From positions 1,178,001 through 1,242,000 of the forward strand of contig NZ_CP036299.1 of the NCBI RefSeq assembly GCF_007752345.1: 64,000 bases of DNA, in the 5' to 3' direction. This DNA comes from Planctopirus ephydatiae. Lineage in GTDB: Bacteria; Planctomycetota; Planctomycetia; Planctomycetales; Planctomycetaceae. The notes below the pieces were generated by a model. It made no database searches and was not told the origin of the DNA. It saw nothing but the letters and a program-made list of their open reading frames with translations. Made by a program: the position numbers and the translations under genes. Shown here piece after piece: positions 9,601 through 17,479 of the stretch. Within the stretch, counting starts at the first letter, position 1. Each line of letters opens with the position of its first letter.

Positions 9601-9974
9601 TCCTGAACCAGCTTGGGTAATTGCTGCTCTAAAGGATCCCCACCCGCCAGCATTCGCCCACCTGGAGGAGTGGGGGCTGTTCGCAACCAGTCCATATAGC
9701 GGAAGAAATCGAGCGAGGTCCCAAGTCTCTGCTCACCAATCCGGAGAAGTTCATCGCCTGGTTGAGGCCTGGGCCCCTTGAACTCAATTCCAGGGGTCTT
9801 GCGAATAATGATTGATGTCAACTTGCCAGGTTGCAGAGGTTTGTCGACCAGCAGACAACGCAGTCTTACATCAGGTGCCGTGGCCACATAGACGAGAGTG
9901 ATCATGCAGTAGACAAGAGAGCAACCTCCCAAAGCTGCCAGCACCGGCCGCACCCATCGCCTGGCAGCACTCAT
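6678..9974 (-). CDS. membrane-bound sigma-54 activator: PDZ-like, multi-TM, GAF, AAA+, Fis HTH
   Basis: A 1098-residue bacterial enhancer-binding protein with an unusual sensory half. Order: one N-terminal TM helix; an extracytoplasmic PDZ-like domain (about 30-150, with PQPGDELLRIGEQ); eight or so TM helices (about 155-460); GAF domain (about 480-640); coiled coil (about 645-672); AAA+ sigma-54 domain (about 690-930) with Walker A GESGTGKE, loop GSFTGA and Walker B TLFLDEIGEIP; a 120-residue low-complexity linker with basic KGRGRKPLPK; and a Fis-type helix-turn-helix at the end (NKAEAARMLGLPRSTYFSKL). The family remodels sigma-54 holoenzyme using ATP. GSFTGA differs from canonical GAFTGA at one position. 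Most such activators are soluble; this one probably senses an envelope signal. It is divergent from a sigma-54-type promoter. Confidence 0.9.
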   Translation of the reverse strand: MSAARRWVRPVLAALGGCSLVYCMITLVYVATAPDVRLRCLLVDKPLQPGKLTSIIIRKTPGIEFKGPRPQPGDELLRIGEQRLGTSLDFFRYMDWLRTAPTPPGGRMLAGGDPLEQQLPKLVQEEGGPRWVEIEFYRPEDDKVYVASLAVQGVPLDEIGLTLVWFLFQLAIFSVSAIAFWRRPFDHPAQLFFSMCLVTISAFVGGFHWWVIAGNPWLNLPFAITAIMVPVVTFHFFLIYPRPKPPIDRYSFETLVGIYAIPIAALVLFLLAEWSIWWLMATTGISVEARALQMFGWLVALKNGVYIYVSIAAFYFAGIIAALVHGFWTTRNPVERNQVKWILWAGLIATLLIGYTLLLAGVSRADFALGGGRWPMFFASLVFMLAYAVGISRFKLMLVDQVVSRGMLYYVLSFGTTLVVSIAIAMTAVAAVSWREQLTSPQLVVVAAILVVTVGMFLWARDVWQRLVDRRFFREKYQLDKVLQRMNRAVGQLADAESLAQRMAGSCQDVIQAERAAIYLREGRSTNFRLIAAEGVWPNVSMQISTSADFVMTLAAATTLQAVPAASRDSMNPVQSFLRDLQAELIHALEVEGELSGFVVLGPRQTNGVYSAEDITFLTAMGQITGVALHCAKVHKDLSRLNEELRLKVDRIEQQKQQILMLQAEINESQEPESPKPATEFDRGMIRGSSQALMEVLEVVRKAAASDSSVLITGESGTGKELLAQAIHANSPRRDGPLVIVHCAALSTGLLESELFGHVKGSFTGAYADKPGRFELANGGTLFLDEIGEIPLETQVKLLRVLQQRTFERVGSSETLRCDVRVVAATHKNLEQAIRDSRFREDLYYRLNVVHIALPALRERKDDLYELFRHFLKQAANKTGKRVFRIDESALAALLAYQWPGNIRELENVIERAVVLSESNTVTLADLPPALRRLETSAIRRTESALQPLVVESVSGAEIVAASEKQVAVHHVAPLDSSPVSVPDSSSGKPFTNSTKTTTDRPDSKPHATTGHEKSSARRSKGRGRKPLPKSLSVNENVWEAASNETGRFASDMTESEERQLLMKALEQCQGNKAEAARMLGLPRSTYFSKLKKYRLAN

Positions 9975-10021
9975 TTTGCCCTCTCGTGACTATAGTGACA
10001 GATGGCGGAGCCAAGGAACTC

Positions 10022-10148
10022 AGCGCCGAATCGTAGAAACTAATCTATCCTCAGCGGCGCCGATTGCAATTGAAACGAACCCGCCAAGCGCCGAAATCAC
10101 AAATTAGCCAGTGCAATCAATAAGTCGTCAGCATGAATCGGCGCCGAT
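10022..10148 (+). repeat. four GCGCCGA direct repeats, putative activator binding sites
   Basis: GCGCCGA followed by A or T occurs at 10023, 10057, 10088 and 10141, always on the same strand, with spacings of 34, 31 and 53 bases, close to whole helical turns. The last copy sits in a perfect 12-bp palindrome ATCGGCGCCGAT (10137-10148) and the second in CGGCGCCG (10055-10062). The array lies just upstream of the activator gene start (9974) and about 110-235 bases upstream of the sigma-54-type promoter, a classic enhancer distance. Binding by the adjacent Fis-type activator is inferred. Confidence 0.5.
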
Positions 10149-10256
10149 GTTGACTTTTGCAAATTTATCAGATCAGACACAAATCCAATAATGGTAGTAA
10201 TTTGAGTTCTTTGATAGGCCATTTCAGAATGCGTTTCTGCTGAAGTCGAAAGAATG

Positions 10257-10272
10257 CGGTACAGTGGTTGCA
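10257..10272 (+). promoter_or_regulatory. sigma-54-type -24/-12 promoter
   Basis: CGGTACAGTGGTTGCA has the invariant GG (10258-10259) and GC (10270-10271) with exactly ten bases between, and a full TTGCA -12 box. The -24 box matches TGGCACG at four of seven positions. Predicted start of transcription is near 10283, just before the structured RNA. It faces away from the sigma-54 activator gene. Confidence 0.5.
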
Positions 10273-10282
10273 CTGTGTTGTA

Positions 10283-10462
10283 TCATCGACGAAAAGTCGA
10301 CTTCCTTTACCCCAGCCGCCCCTGGAGAATTGTCAGTCTCATCAAGATCCGTGCGTTCCCGATTCACTGAAAAGCGACCCAACCCACAAGTTTTTCAGCT
10401 ATCTTTCTTGAACACACCACGCGGACTTGTGAGAACTGTCTCCAGGGGCTTTTTCGTTTTTT
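10283..10462 (+). ncRNA. predicted structured small RNA, unnamed
   Basis: Starting at the predicted sigma-54 start site, a 5' hairpin TCGAC-GAAAA-GTCGA (10286-10300) is followed by a long bulged stem. Pairings: 10318-10328 with 10439-10449 (11 perfect pairs), 10334-10337 with 10435-10438, 10338-10341 with 10430-10433, 10343-10346 with 10426-10429, 10348-10351 with 10422-10425, plus two more. Inside, CTGAAAA (10367-10373) pairs with TTTTCAG (10392-10398). The stem is followed by T-runs at 10450-10454 and 10457-10462, as in an intrinsic terminator. No open frame here has a credible protein. It does not show the SRP, tmRNA or RNase P signature motifs. Could alternatively be a maf leader, but the T-tract 110 bases before maf argues for a separate transcript. 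Confidence 0.5.
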
Positions 10463-10574
10463 GATTTCTCTGACTCAGCCCTTTTGATGAGGAATGCCAG
10501 ATCAGTTGGCCATTCGTCTCGGGGCCAGACTTCTCAGGGCTAATCGTCTTCGAGCCAATTTTTATAGGGGCTGT

Positions 10575-11201
10575 GTGGTGCGTTGGATTCTTGGTAGCAG
10601 GTCGCCCAGACGTCTCGAACTGTTGAAGTCGTTTGACCCTCAAGGTGACATTCGCAGAGTTCCCCCACGCTCTTCCGATGAGATGGAATTCGAAGGACTT
10701 CATCACTGGGATGAGATTGTTGAGCGTTCACTGTTGATTGCTCAAACCAAATATGAAGATGTCTGGGAACAGGTAGCTCAGGAGAATCTGGAAAACACAC
10801 TGATTCTTTGCGGTGACACGACCGTACTCTGCGAAACAGAGCCTGGTTCCTGGTTGGCGATTGGACAACCCCCGGTGGATGACCCGCAGCATCAGGTCCT
10901 TCGAAACTGGCTGGGTCAATTTCTCGCCAACCGTACTCATCGCGTGCTCAGCTCTTGTGTACTAAGATTGACTTCCGGCGAATTACGGCAAGGTTCCATT
11001 GTGACGAACGTCACTTTCCGCCCCGATGTCGAACAATGGCTCGACTGGTATGTTTCGCTCAACGAATCTTCCGGGAGGGCGGGTGGCTACGCGATTCAAG
11101 GTGTCGGAAGTATCTTTGTGGATAAAATCGAAGGCAGTCTCAGCAACGTCATTGGGCTGCCGCTCGAACTGATTGCCGAATGGACAGCCTGCCGCCGGTA
11201 A
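10575..11201 (+). CDS. maf: Maf family nucleotide pyrophosphatase
   Basis: A Maf/YhdE-type protein of about 208 residues. The family hydrolyses non-canonical or m-type nucleoside triphosphates to monophosphates and has been linked to septum formation. Visible motifs are WILGSRSPRRLELL at the N-terminus, ILCGDTTVLC with the catalytic Asp, SSGRAGGYAIQGVG, and EGSLSNVIGLPLE near the end. The start is chosen at the GTG pair at 10575/10578 because AGGGG lies 5-8 bases upstream and the family motif begins at once; an ATG at 10494 would add a poor 27-residue extension. The last 22 bases overlap the dihydrouridine synthase frame, suggesting an operon. The sequence is more divergent than typical Maf in the middle. 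Confidence 0.85.
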   Translation: MVRWILGSRSPRRLELLKSFDPQGDIRRVPPRSSDEMEFEGLHHWDEIVERSLLIAQTKYEDVWEQVAQENLENTLILCGDTTVLCETEPGSWLAIGQPPVDDPQHQVLRNWLGQFLANRTHRVLSSCVLRLTSGELRQGSIVTNVTFRPDVEQWLDWYVSLNESSGRAGGYAIQGVGSIFVDKIEGSLSNVIGLPLELIAEWTACRR

Positions 11202-12406
11202 ACTTCCCACAAACGTCAATAGTTCAATCCCAGTGTTTCCAGGAATTATCCGACAAAGCGATGTCGTCACTATTGCCAGATGCTGCGGGTTCTGTGGGGA
11301 ACAATTCGGCTAGCCGTTTGCCCGAAACAGAGTCGTCGCACGGGCAGCTAGATCCTCTGCCATCCCAGGATTCTTCGTGGTTGATTGGTCGCCGACAGAT
11401 CCCTTCTCGTTATGGATTGGCGCCTTTGGCGGGTTATACCCAGCGGCCTTTCCGCGTGGCATTAAGGCAACTGGGAGGTATGGGGCTGGCCACGACCGAC
11501 CTGGTTCATGCGGTCAAATTGCTGTCGAACAACGCGTTTTCTCAACAACTCATTGCGACAAGTCCGCTGGATCAACCTCTCAGTGTTCAGCTTTTTGGAG
11601 CCGATCCCACGCATGTCGCCACGGCTGCCCGCTGGCTGGAAGACCTAGGCTACGAAGGGGTTGATCTCAACATGGGTTGCCCGATGGCGAAGGTCAACAG
11701 CCAGGGTGGCGGGGCACGGCTGATGTGTGATCCAACAGGGGCGACCAAGCTGGTTTCTCTGGTCGTGGCCTCTGTTTCAATTCCTGTCACGGTAAAAATG
11801 CGACTTGGCTGGGATGCTCAATCTTTGAGTGCCCCACTCCTGGCCAGGCAATTTGAAGAGGTCGGGGCGGCTGCGATCACAATTCATGGTCGGACGAGAG
11901 CTCAGGGATTTTCTGGCAAGGTCAACCGTGAAGGGATTGCTGCCACAGTCGCTGCCGTGCAGTCGATTCCAGTCATTGGCAATGGGGATGTCCGAACTGT
12001 AGCAGACGCCATTTCCATGCGGCGTGAGACCGGGTGTGCGGCTGTGGCGATTGGCCGGGGAGCCATGCTCGATCCGTGGATCTTTCGCAAACTTCATGAT
12101 TTTGAAATGACGGGTCAATATGCTGAGCCCGGCCCGGAAGAGCAGATCCAGTTTCTCGTCACTCACTTTCGCGAGCTGGTTGATCTCTTTGGAGAGCAGG
12201 CGACGCGACTCTTTCGCAAGTTCGCCGGGTGGTACGGTGCCCGGTTAGGAATTCCTCAAGACCTGGAGGATCGACTTCGCCGGGTGGAGTCTCTTTCAGA
12301 ATTCGAGGAAATTGTGGCTGAAATCCGTGAACGTCATGGCGAGGAACCGCCTCGTATTCCGACAGCCCTGTTGAAAGTCCCAAATGGGCCGAACGAACTC
12401 TGGTAA
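11180..12406 (+). CDS. dus: tRNA-dihydrouridine synthase
   Basis: A DusB-like flavoprotein that reduces uridine to dihydrouridine in the tRNA D-loop using NADPH. After a Ser-rich N-terminal extension of about 70 residues the TIM barrel begins with YGLAPLAGYTQRPFR (FMN binding). LNMGCPMAKVNSQGGGARL holds the catalytic Cys, and TVKMRLGW, ITIHGRTRAQGFSG and VIGNGDVRTVADA complete the FMN and active-site motifs; a helical C-terminal domain follows. The ATG at 11180 overlaps maf by 22 bases; an ATG at 11261 would remove 27 residues of the extension and is equally possible. A tRNA-Lys gene lies 120 bases downstream. Confidence 0.93.
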   Translation: MDSLPPVNFPQTSIVQSQCFQELSDKAMSSLLPDAAGSVGNNSASRLPETESSHGQLDPLPSQDSSWLIGRRQIPSRYGLAPLAGYTQRPFRVALRQLGGMGLATTDLVHAVKLLSNNAFSQQLIATSPLDQPLSVQLFGADPTHVATAARWLEDLGYEGVDLNMGCPMAKVNSQGGGARLMCDPTGATKLVSLVVASVSIPVTVKMRLGWDAQSLSAPLLARQFEEVGAAAITIHGRTRAQGFSGKVNREGIAATVAAVQSIPVIGNGDVRTVADAISMRRETGCAAVAIGRGAMLDPWIFRKLHDFEMTGQYAEPGPEEQIQFLVTHFRELVDLFGEQATRLFRKFAGWYGARLGIPQDLEDRLRRVESLSEFEEIVAEIRERHGEEPPRIPTALLKVPNGPNELW

Positions 12407-12526
12407 TATCAAGGGGCTACAACTGTATATGCTTGAATCGGTTACGACGATCGGCCTGGGAGGGTTGATCGTCTAGGTCTTGCCCGCTTGAAAGCATTCG
12501 CTTGAGTTCCTAAACTTCTGGCACAG

Positions 12527-12599
12527 GCCCCTATAGCTCAATCGGTAGAGCAGCAGACTCTTAATCTGTTTGTTGTAGGTTCGAGTCCTACTGGGGGCA
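12527..12599 (+). tRNA. tRNA-Lys (anticodon CTT)
   Basis: A 73-base cloverleaf. Acceptor GCCCCTA pairs with TGGGGGC (one G-T pair), D arm GCTC/GAGC, anticodon stem GCAGA/TCTGT with loop CTCTTAA giving anticodon CTT, and T arm GTAGG/CCTAC with loop TTCGAGT. Discriminator base A. The CCA end is not encoded. A strong terminator follows 30 bases later. Confidence 0.97.
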
Positions 12600-12628
12600 C
12601 TTTTGTTGTATTGCCAGTTCCATTTGAA

Positions 12629-12653
12629 GACCCTGCAATCCTATTGCAGGGTC
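12629..12653 (+). terminator. intrinsic terminator after tRNA-Lys
   Basis: GACCCTGCAAT and ATTGCAGGGTC form a perfect 11-bp stem with a 3-base loop, followed by a T-rich TTGTTGTTG. Confidence 0.85.
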
Positions 12654-12727
12654 TTGTTGTTGATGGGCACCAGTTTGCCATCGATTGGGGCGAAACAAGG
12701 TTCTCCATAAAACTGCCGAGGATCTCG

Positions 12728-13651
12728 TTATTTCAGCTCGACTCCCATCGTTCCAAAGAACCATTTCATATCCTGCCAGACATCTTTCTTCGCAGGTGGG
12801 TTACGCAGCAGATACGAGGGGTGATAGGTGCAGCAGACTTTCGCCCTGCCATACTCGAAGAGCTTGCCGCGAAGTTTGCCAATGGCTTCTGTGGTGCCCA
12901 GAAGATTCTTCGCCGCCGTTGAACCCCAGCAGATGATGTATTCGGGATTCACAATCGAGATCTGACCGTCGAGCCATTCGCGGCAATTCCCGGCTTCTTC
13001 GGGTGAGGGCAAGCGATTGCCTGGCGGTCGGCATCTCAAAATGTTGCAGATGTAGATATCCTCCCGCTTGAGTTTACAGGCAGCAATAATGCCATCCAGA
13101 AGCTGACCCGCACGACCGACAAAAGGAACGCCCGTCGCGTCCTCGTCGGCTCCTGGTGCTTCACCCAGAAACATGATTTTCGCCTCTGGATTTCCCACGC
13201 CGAAGACCGTCTGTTTGCGAGTACTCGCCAATTCCGGGCAACGGGTGCAGTCCGCCACGCACTTCTTCAGTTTCTCAAGCTCATGGACACGTTCTGCGAG
13301 AGGAAGATTCAACAGCTGGGGTGGCTGTGGAGCTGCTATTCCAGTTCCCATCGTGGCGGGCGGTGCCAATTGCGAGCGCGCACTGCGCTTGGCCATTTCA
13401 AGTTCCTCTGGGGAGTTCAGTCGTGATGTGTCTGTCGAACGGGCTGCGGCTGCTGTGCTCACTTCTGCTGAGCTCGATGCACCACGCACGCGAGACGGTT
13501 CCAGTGGTGCTGTAGCGGGAGTGGTCAGTAGTGGCAGCAGTTGCAGAATCTCGGGGCTCCAATGGCTCACTCCACTGCGGGCCACGATTTCCAGCTCCTG
13601 TCTGAGTGCCCGCCGCAATTGATCTCCCGGGTTGCCACGATCAATCGTCAT
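12728..13651 (-). CDS. type-4 uracil-DNA glycosylase
   Basis: A 307-residue family-4 (UdgA-like) uracil-DNA glycosylase, an iron-sulfur enzyme that removes uracil from DNA in base-excision repair. The first 115 residues are a variable, Ala/Ser-rich region that I cannot assign. The catalytic domain follows: [11 protein letters not shown] with the first cluster cysteines, [20 protein letters not shown] (motif A), [13 protein letters not shown] with another cluster cysteine, and [12 protein letters not shown] (motif B). The N-terminal extension makes it longer than the usual 200-residue thermophile enzymes; similar extensions occur in phage SPO1-type polymerase-related homologues. Its start overlaps the MFS gene stop by 4 bases (ATGA), so both are probably translated together. 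Confidence 0.9.
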   Translation of the reverse strand: MTIDRGNPGDQLRRALRQELEIVARSGVSHWSPEILQLLPLLTTPATAPLEPSRVRGASSSAEVSTAAAARSTDTSRLNSPEELEMAKRSARSQLAPPATMGTGIAAPQPPQLLNLPLAERVHELEKLKKCVADCTRCPELASTRKQTVFGVGNPEAKIMFLGEAPGADEDATGVPFVGRAGQLLDGIIAACKLKREDIYICNILRCRPPGNRLPSPEEAGNCREWLDGQISIVNPEYIICWGSTAAKNLLGTTEAIGKLRGKLFEYGRAKVCCTYHPSYLLRNPPAKKDVWQDMKWFFGTMGVELK

Positions 13652-15027
13652 GCGGTCTCTCCCACAGTGGCAACCTGTGTCGCCGATTCGCCCAGCCGAT
13701 CCGGAAGGGGCAGATCGGGTTCGGGATGCTTTTCGAGATCGCTAAGGTTCACAGTGGGTGGCCTGAAGAAGATCAGCAGTGGCACGAGCAGGCCCGCACC
13801 CACCCAGAACGTAAATTGCTCCGAGAGTCCAAAGCTCCCCAGAATTTTGACGGAGACGATGTAGATGACCCCCGCCAGGGCAATGCCGATCCAGTTGACC
13901 AGATTCATCACACCAATAATGCGGCCCTTCTGCCCATCACTGGCCATGGCCTGTAGGAATGTCTGCAGAGGGACACTGTACATACCGGCGAATAATCCCA
14001 CACCAACCAGAGCGATACTGGCACCAATGGGGCTCAACCACGGTTTGCCTTTAAAGCCTTCAGCACCGGGCATGCCCAGCAGAATAAGACAGCCAGTCAG
14101 CCCCACGAGACCCACAGTGACCAATCGCCCGCGAACTTTATCGCGACACCAGATCCCGGCGAAGACACAGCCCACTGCAATTCCCAGGCCTGTTGTGGCT
14201 GCCATGAGGCCGGTCTGGGTATCCGAAAGACCATGGATGGTTTTCCCGAGAGCGTTGATCGAATTCGGGTAGACCATCCCGGCAACCATCCAGAAGACCG
14301 ACGAAGCGATGAGAACTGGCAGCAAACCTTTTTTGCTGGTAATCAGTTGCCACGTCGAGCGAGAAATGAACATTGATCCCAGTGTAAATTTCAAATGAGG
14401 GTCAGCGACGCCGGGCTCGCGGAGCAGTAGCACGGTGATCGTGCCTGTGATGGCGACAAGCAGGCAGGCGATGCTGGCAATCCAGAGTCGTCCATGAAAC
14501 AGATCGGCCAGAAAGCCGGCGAGTGCCAGGCCGAAAATAATGGCCAGAAAGGTGGTCATCAGGAGCAGGCCGTTGGCTTTGGGCAGCTCGGATTTGTGAA
14601 AGAGTTCGGGCAAAATGCCATACTTGGGGGGGCCGAACATGGCACTGTGAGCACCCATCAATCCGAGAATCAGAATCAAGAGCGGCAGTGAACCCAGATA
14701 GAACCCGACAAGACCTGTCAGCACGAGGCCAATCTCGGCAATCTTGCACCAGAAGGCAATCGTCCGCTTGCTGAAACGATCAGAAAGAAACCCCGCGAAG
14801 CCTGAAAGAAAGATGAAGGGCACCGAGAAAGCCACTGTGGCTAACCCTTGATTCAGCCCTTTGTTATCCGGGGTATTTGGCCCGAAGATCGGCGGGGCTG
14901 CCACACAGATGAGCAACACGAGTTCTTTGAAAAGATTATCGTTAAACGCACCCAGGAACTGCGTGGCGTTGAGTCCCCAGAAGGCTCTGTCTTTCAGCAG
15001 TGGCTGGTTGGAAAGAGCCGTAGTCAT
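13648..15027 (-). CDS. MFS transporter (LplT-like)
   Basis: A 459-residue major facilitator protein with about 12 TM helices. The start [20 protein letters not shown], then [17 protein letters not shown], resembles the lysophospholipid transporter branch (LplT and the N-terminal half of fused acyltransferases), so lysophospholipid or a similar lipid is a reasonable substrate guess, not proven. Start is set at the ATG at 15027, which has AGGA about 9 bases upstream; a TTG at 15057 would add 10 residues. It overlaps the glycosylase gene by 4 bases. The redoxin gene lies 280 bases upstream on the same strand. That gap holds two GTGCCACCC copies (15240, 15255) and a CACCC/GGGTG hairpin. Confidence 0.85.
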   Translation of the reverse strand: MTTALSNQPLLKDRAFWGLNATQFLGAFNDNLFKELVLLICVAAPPIFGPNTPDNKGLNQGLATVAFSVPFIFLSGFAGFLSDRFSKRTIAFWCKIAEIGLVLTGLVGFYLGSLPLLILILGLMGAHSAMFGPPKYGILPELFHKSELPKANGLLLMTTFLAIIFGLALAGFLADLFHGRLWIASIACLLVAITGTITVLLLREPGVADPHLKFTLGSMFISRSTWQLITSKKGLLPVLIASSVFWMVAGMVYPNSINALGKTIHGLSDTQTGLMAATTGLGIAVGCVFAGIWCRDKVRGRLVTVGLVGLTGCLILLGMPGAEGFKGKPWLSPIGASIALVGVGLFAGMYSVPLQTFLQAMASDGQKGRIIGVMNLVNWIGIALAGVIYIVSVKILGSFGLSEQFTFWVGAGLLVPLLIFFRPPTVNLSDLEKHPEPDLPLPDRLGESATQVATVGETA

Positions 15028-15307
15028 GAGGCATTTCCTGATGAAGTCGTCGGGCAAGATTTTGGGAGATGGTTGAGAATCATGTGCAGAAATGTGGCTG
15101 CAGTCTAGCTGAAGCGGGGTGGGATGTCTTGCTAGAAGGTTTTTGCATCGACATCAGTTCGTCGCCGCTGGTTCTTAGCGGTGTTTGCCGGACAGGCCAC
15201 GCCCTTTCGCACTGTTTTGATTTCTGGGCCTCCAGCGTCGTGCCACCCTTCAAAGTGCCACCCGTTGAGTGGGTGAAAGGTGCACCCCGCGCTGTCGCCA
15301 TCAAAGA

Positions 15308-15937
15308 TTACTTTGATTCGCGGCGTTCGCGGGCGTAGCGAATGCGGCAACCTCGGGCGATCACTTCGGCTTTGGGGACTGGTTGACCTGACAGGATGGC
15401 ATCCAGAGCTGCCGAGACATATTTGACTTCGACACTTTCGGCTTCGGTCTTATCGTCCATGGCACCCATGTAAGCAATCTTCCGTTCTCCATCGAGCACA
15501 TAAAACTCGGGAGTAAAAATCGCCCCGTAATCCTTGGCGATTTTCTGCGTCTCATCATAGAGGTAAGGGAACGTGTAACCTTTCTTTTGAACGCGCTGAG
15601 TGATCGCTTCCAGACGATCCTGCGGAACCTGATTCACGCAGACAGCGACCACCTCGACCCCTCGGGGCGCGTAATCTTTTCGCAGCTTTTCAATGCGTTC
15701 TTCATAGTCCAAAGCCGTCGGGCACGAGAGGCAAGTGAAGACGAGCACCACGGCTTTACAATCGGCCAGATCTGCGAGCGAATGCTCCTTGCCGTCGGCA
15801 GCGGGAAGTTTACTCCAGGCAGGAGCCTTATCGCCAATGCTCAGGACGGTGTTGAACTCACCAGCCGCCAGAAGAGCCGGCCAGGCCAGACACAGGCCGA
15901 TGAAAATCACGTTCCGGGTGATCGAATGGAAGAGCAT
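15308..15937 (-). CDS. exported thioredoxin-fold redoxin (AhpC/TSA-like)
   Basis: A 209-residue exported redoxin. Residues 8-25 are a signal peptide ending LLAAG. The fold begins with IGDKAPAWSKLPAADGKEHSL and continues to VVLVFTCLSCPTALDYEERI, where Cys69 and Cys72 form a CxxC active site as in TlpA/ResA and thiol peroxidase relatives; GAIFTPEFYVLD carries the cis-proline typical of the thioredoxin fold. This combination is common in planctomycetes. Role is probably reduction of a periplasmic thiol or peroxide; the substrate cannot be read from sequence. It starts a minus-strand run with the MFS and glycosylase genes but is separated from them by 280 bases. Confidence 0.8.
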   Translation of the reverse strand: MLFHSITRNVIFIGLCLAWPALLAAGEFNTVLSIGDKAPAWSKLPAADGKEHSLADLADCKAVVLVFTCLSCPTALDYEERIEKLRKDYAPRGVEVVAVCVNQVPQDRLEAITQRVQKKGYTFPYLYDETQKIAKDYGAIFTPEFYVLDGERKIAYMGAMDDKTEAESVEVKYVSAALDAILSGQPVPKAEVIARGCRIRYARERRESK

Positions 15938-16345
15938 GCATCATTCCTTGCCTTGAGGCGCGGGTTGTCAGACTGGTCACGAAGAGCATGCATTCTACTG
16001 CAGATGGACTCGTTTTCGCCCGAAATCTGGCAATCATCAGGAAGTTCGATTGTCTGTGGGAAAGGAAGTGAACTCTGCCAATCATTCACAGGGTCATCTC
16101 GCCATAACCGGCGGTTTGATTGCCGAATTCCCGCGATAGGTGTACAACGATGACACTCAAGGAGTGGGTTCTGCCATGCACCAGTTTTCGCGAACACGCG
16201 ATTGCGGATGGACGACGATTCGAGAGATCGAATGGGTTTCGTCTCCCAGGAAATCAGCAGCCGAGGAAAGGCTTGGCTCCGCGTGCGCCTGCAGATTCAG
16301 GCAGATATTTTTTCGCCCGGATGCGTTGCGGATTGAGGGCAACCG
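15938..16345. other. divergent intergenic region, redoxin / murG
   Basis: 408 bases between divergent genes. A GTG-started frame at 16140-16349 (69 residues) ends in an ATGA overlap with murG, but its composition looks non-coding. I see no RNA gene or strong palindrome here; promoters for both genes are expected. Confidence 0.4.
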
Positions 16346-17479
16346 ATGAAGTCTTCCCGCCGTACACCCAGGATCCTGTTTGCAGGTGGTGGTACCGGCG
16401 GGCACCTGTTTCCCGGTTTAGCAACCGCTGCTGCCATCGAAGAGATCTGTCCGAAGGCGAAGTTCTTATTTGCCGGGACAGAGCGACCACTTGAGCGTGA
16501 AATTCTGGCGACGAGCCCTTACGAGCAGACCACGTTACCAGCCGAGCCATTACGCAATTTGTGGCAATCGCCACTGCGGTTTCTCAGCCGAAGTTTTACG
16601 GCCTGGCGGGCAGCCCTGAAAATTGTCGATCAATTCAAGCCCACCACGGTCGTGGGGTTGGGTGGTTATGCGAGTGTGCCGCTGCTGCTGGCAGCCCGGC
16701 GGCGCAAGATTCCTTATATTCTGCTGGAACAGAACACGATTCCAGGGCGTGCGACTCGCTGCATGGCGACAAAAGCCGATTGCATCTGTGTGACTTTCGA
16801 TGAAACGAGAGCCTATCTGCCACGTTCGTGCAAAGTTCTTGTGACCGGCAATCCACTGCGCACCGAAATTTGCCAACTCGCCGAGGCCGCCTACACACCC
16901 GAACGGAAGACACTGGTCATTCTCGGTGGCAGCCAGGGGGCTGATCGACTGAATGAAGCAGTCGCACTCATGCTGGAGCAGAATGGCAAGATGCTTGAAG
17001 GCTGGGATGTGATTCATCAATCGGGCCCGCGACAGGAAGTTGCCCTGAAAGCCCGGTACGCTCGCAGGTCGTTGCCTTGTGAAGTGCACGCGTTTATCAA
17101 GGACATGCAGAGTGTTTATCGCCGAGCCGGGATTGCGATTGCCCGCTCAGGAGCCACGACACTTTCAGAGCTGGCCTGTGCAGGGATTCCGTCAATTCTG
17201 GTCCCCTACCCTGAATCGTCGGATGGACATCAACTGCGCAATGCCGAAAGTTTTGCCAAGCGTCAGGCCTCACTGGTTGTCGAGCAGGCGGCTGATGTTC
17301 TGGAAACATCAAAGCAGCTTGAAACAGCTCTGAACGCCCTGGTTACGGACTACCGTCATCGTGAAGCGATGTCGCGAGAAGCGAAGAACTGGGCCCGGCT
17401 GGATGCCGCCCGACGGATCGCTGGTGAAGTGCTGGAACTCGCTCAACTCGACAAAAATCATCTCAAGGAAGCGACGTGA
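16346..17479 (+). CDS. murG: UDP-GlcNAc--lipid I GlcNAc transferase MurG
   Basis: A 377-residue GT28 glycosyltransferase that adds N-acetylglucosamine to lipid I to form lipid II on the cytoplasmic membrane face. The N-terminal glycine loop GGGTGGH (residues 14-20) is followed by VVGLGGYASVPLLLAA, LLEQNTIPGRATR, LVILGGSQGADRLNEAV and the UDP-binding ARSGATTLSELACAGIPSIL. Length is normal. It is outside a dcw cluster: no ftsW, murC or ftsQ is adjacent. The stop overlaps the next gene, an NAD-dependent epimerase, so the two are likely one operon. Confidence 0.95.
   Translation: MKSSRRTPRILFAGGGTGGHLFPGLATAAAIEEICPKAKFLFAGTERPLEREILATSPYEQTTLPAEPLRNLWQSPLRFLSRSFTAWRAALKIVDQFKPTTVVGLGGYASVPLLLAARRRKIPYILLEQNTIPGRATRCMATKADCICVTFDETRAYLPRSCKVLVTGNPLRTEICQLAEAAYTPERKTLVILGGSQGADRLNEAVALMLEQNGKMLEGWDVIHQSGPRQEVALKARYARRSLPCEVHAFIKDMQSVYRRAGIAIARSGATTLSELACAGIPSILVPYPESSDGHQLRNAESFAKRQASLVVEQAADVLETSKQLETALNALVTDYRHREAMSREAKNWARLDAARRIAGEVLELAQLDKNHLKEAT

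Noticed and set aside
10264-10464. 66-residue frame within the predicted small RNA
   Set aside because: The paired RNA structure explains the sequence better; start codon has no ribosome site and the peptide is featureless.
10494-10574. Longer maf start at ATG 10494
   Set aside because: Adds 27 residues before the family's N-terminal motif, while GTG 10575 has a fitting AGGGG site.
15240-15279. GTGCCACCC direct repeats with CACCC/GGGTG hairpin
   Set aside because: Two short copies in a small gap within a likely operon; could easily arise by chance.
16140-16349. 69-residue frame whose stop overlaps the murG start by ATGA
   Set aside because: The overlap looks operon-like, but the product is arginine-rich and shapeless and no ribosome site precedes the GTG.
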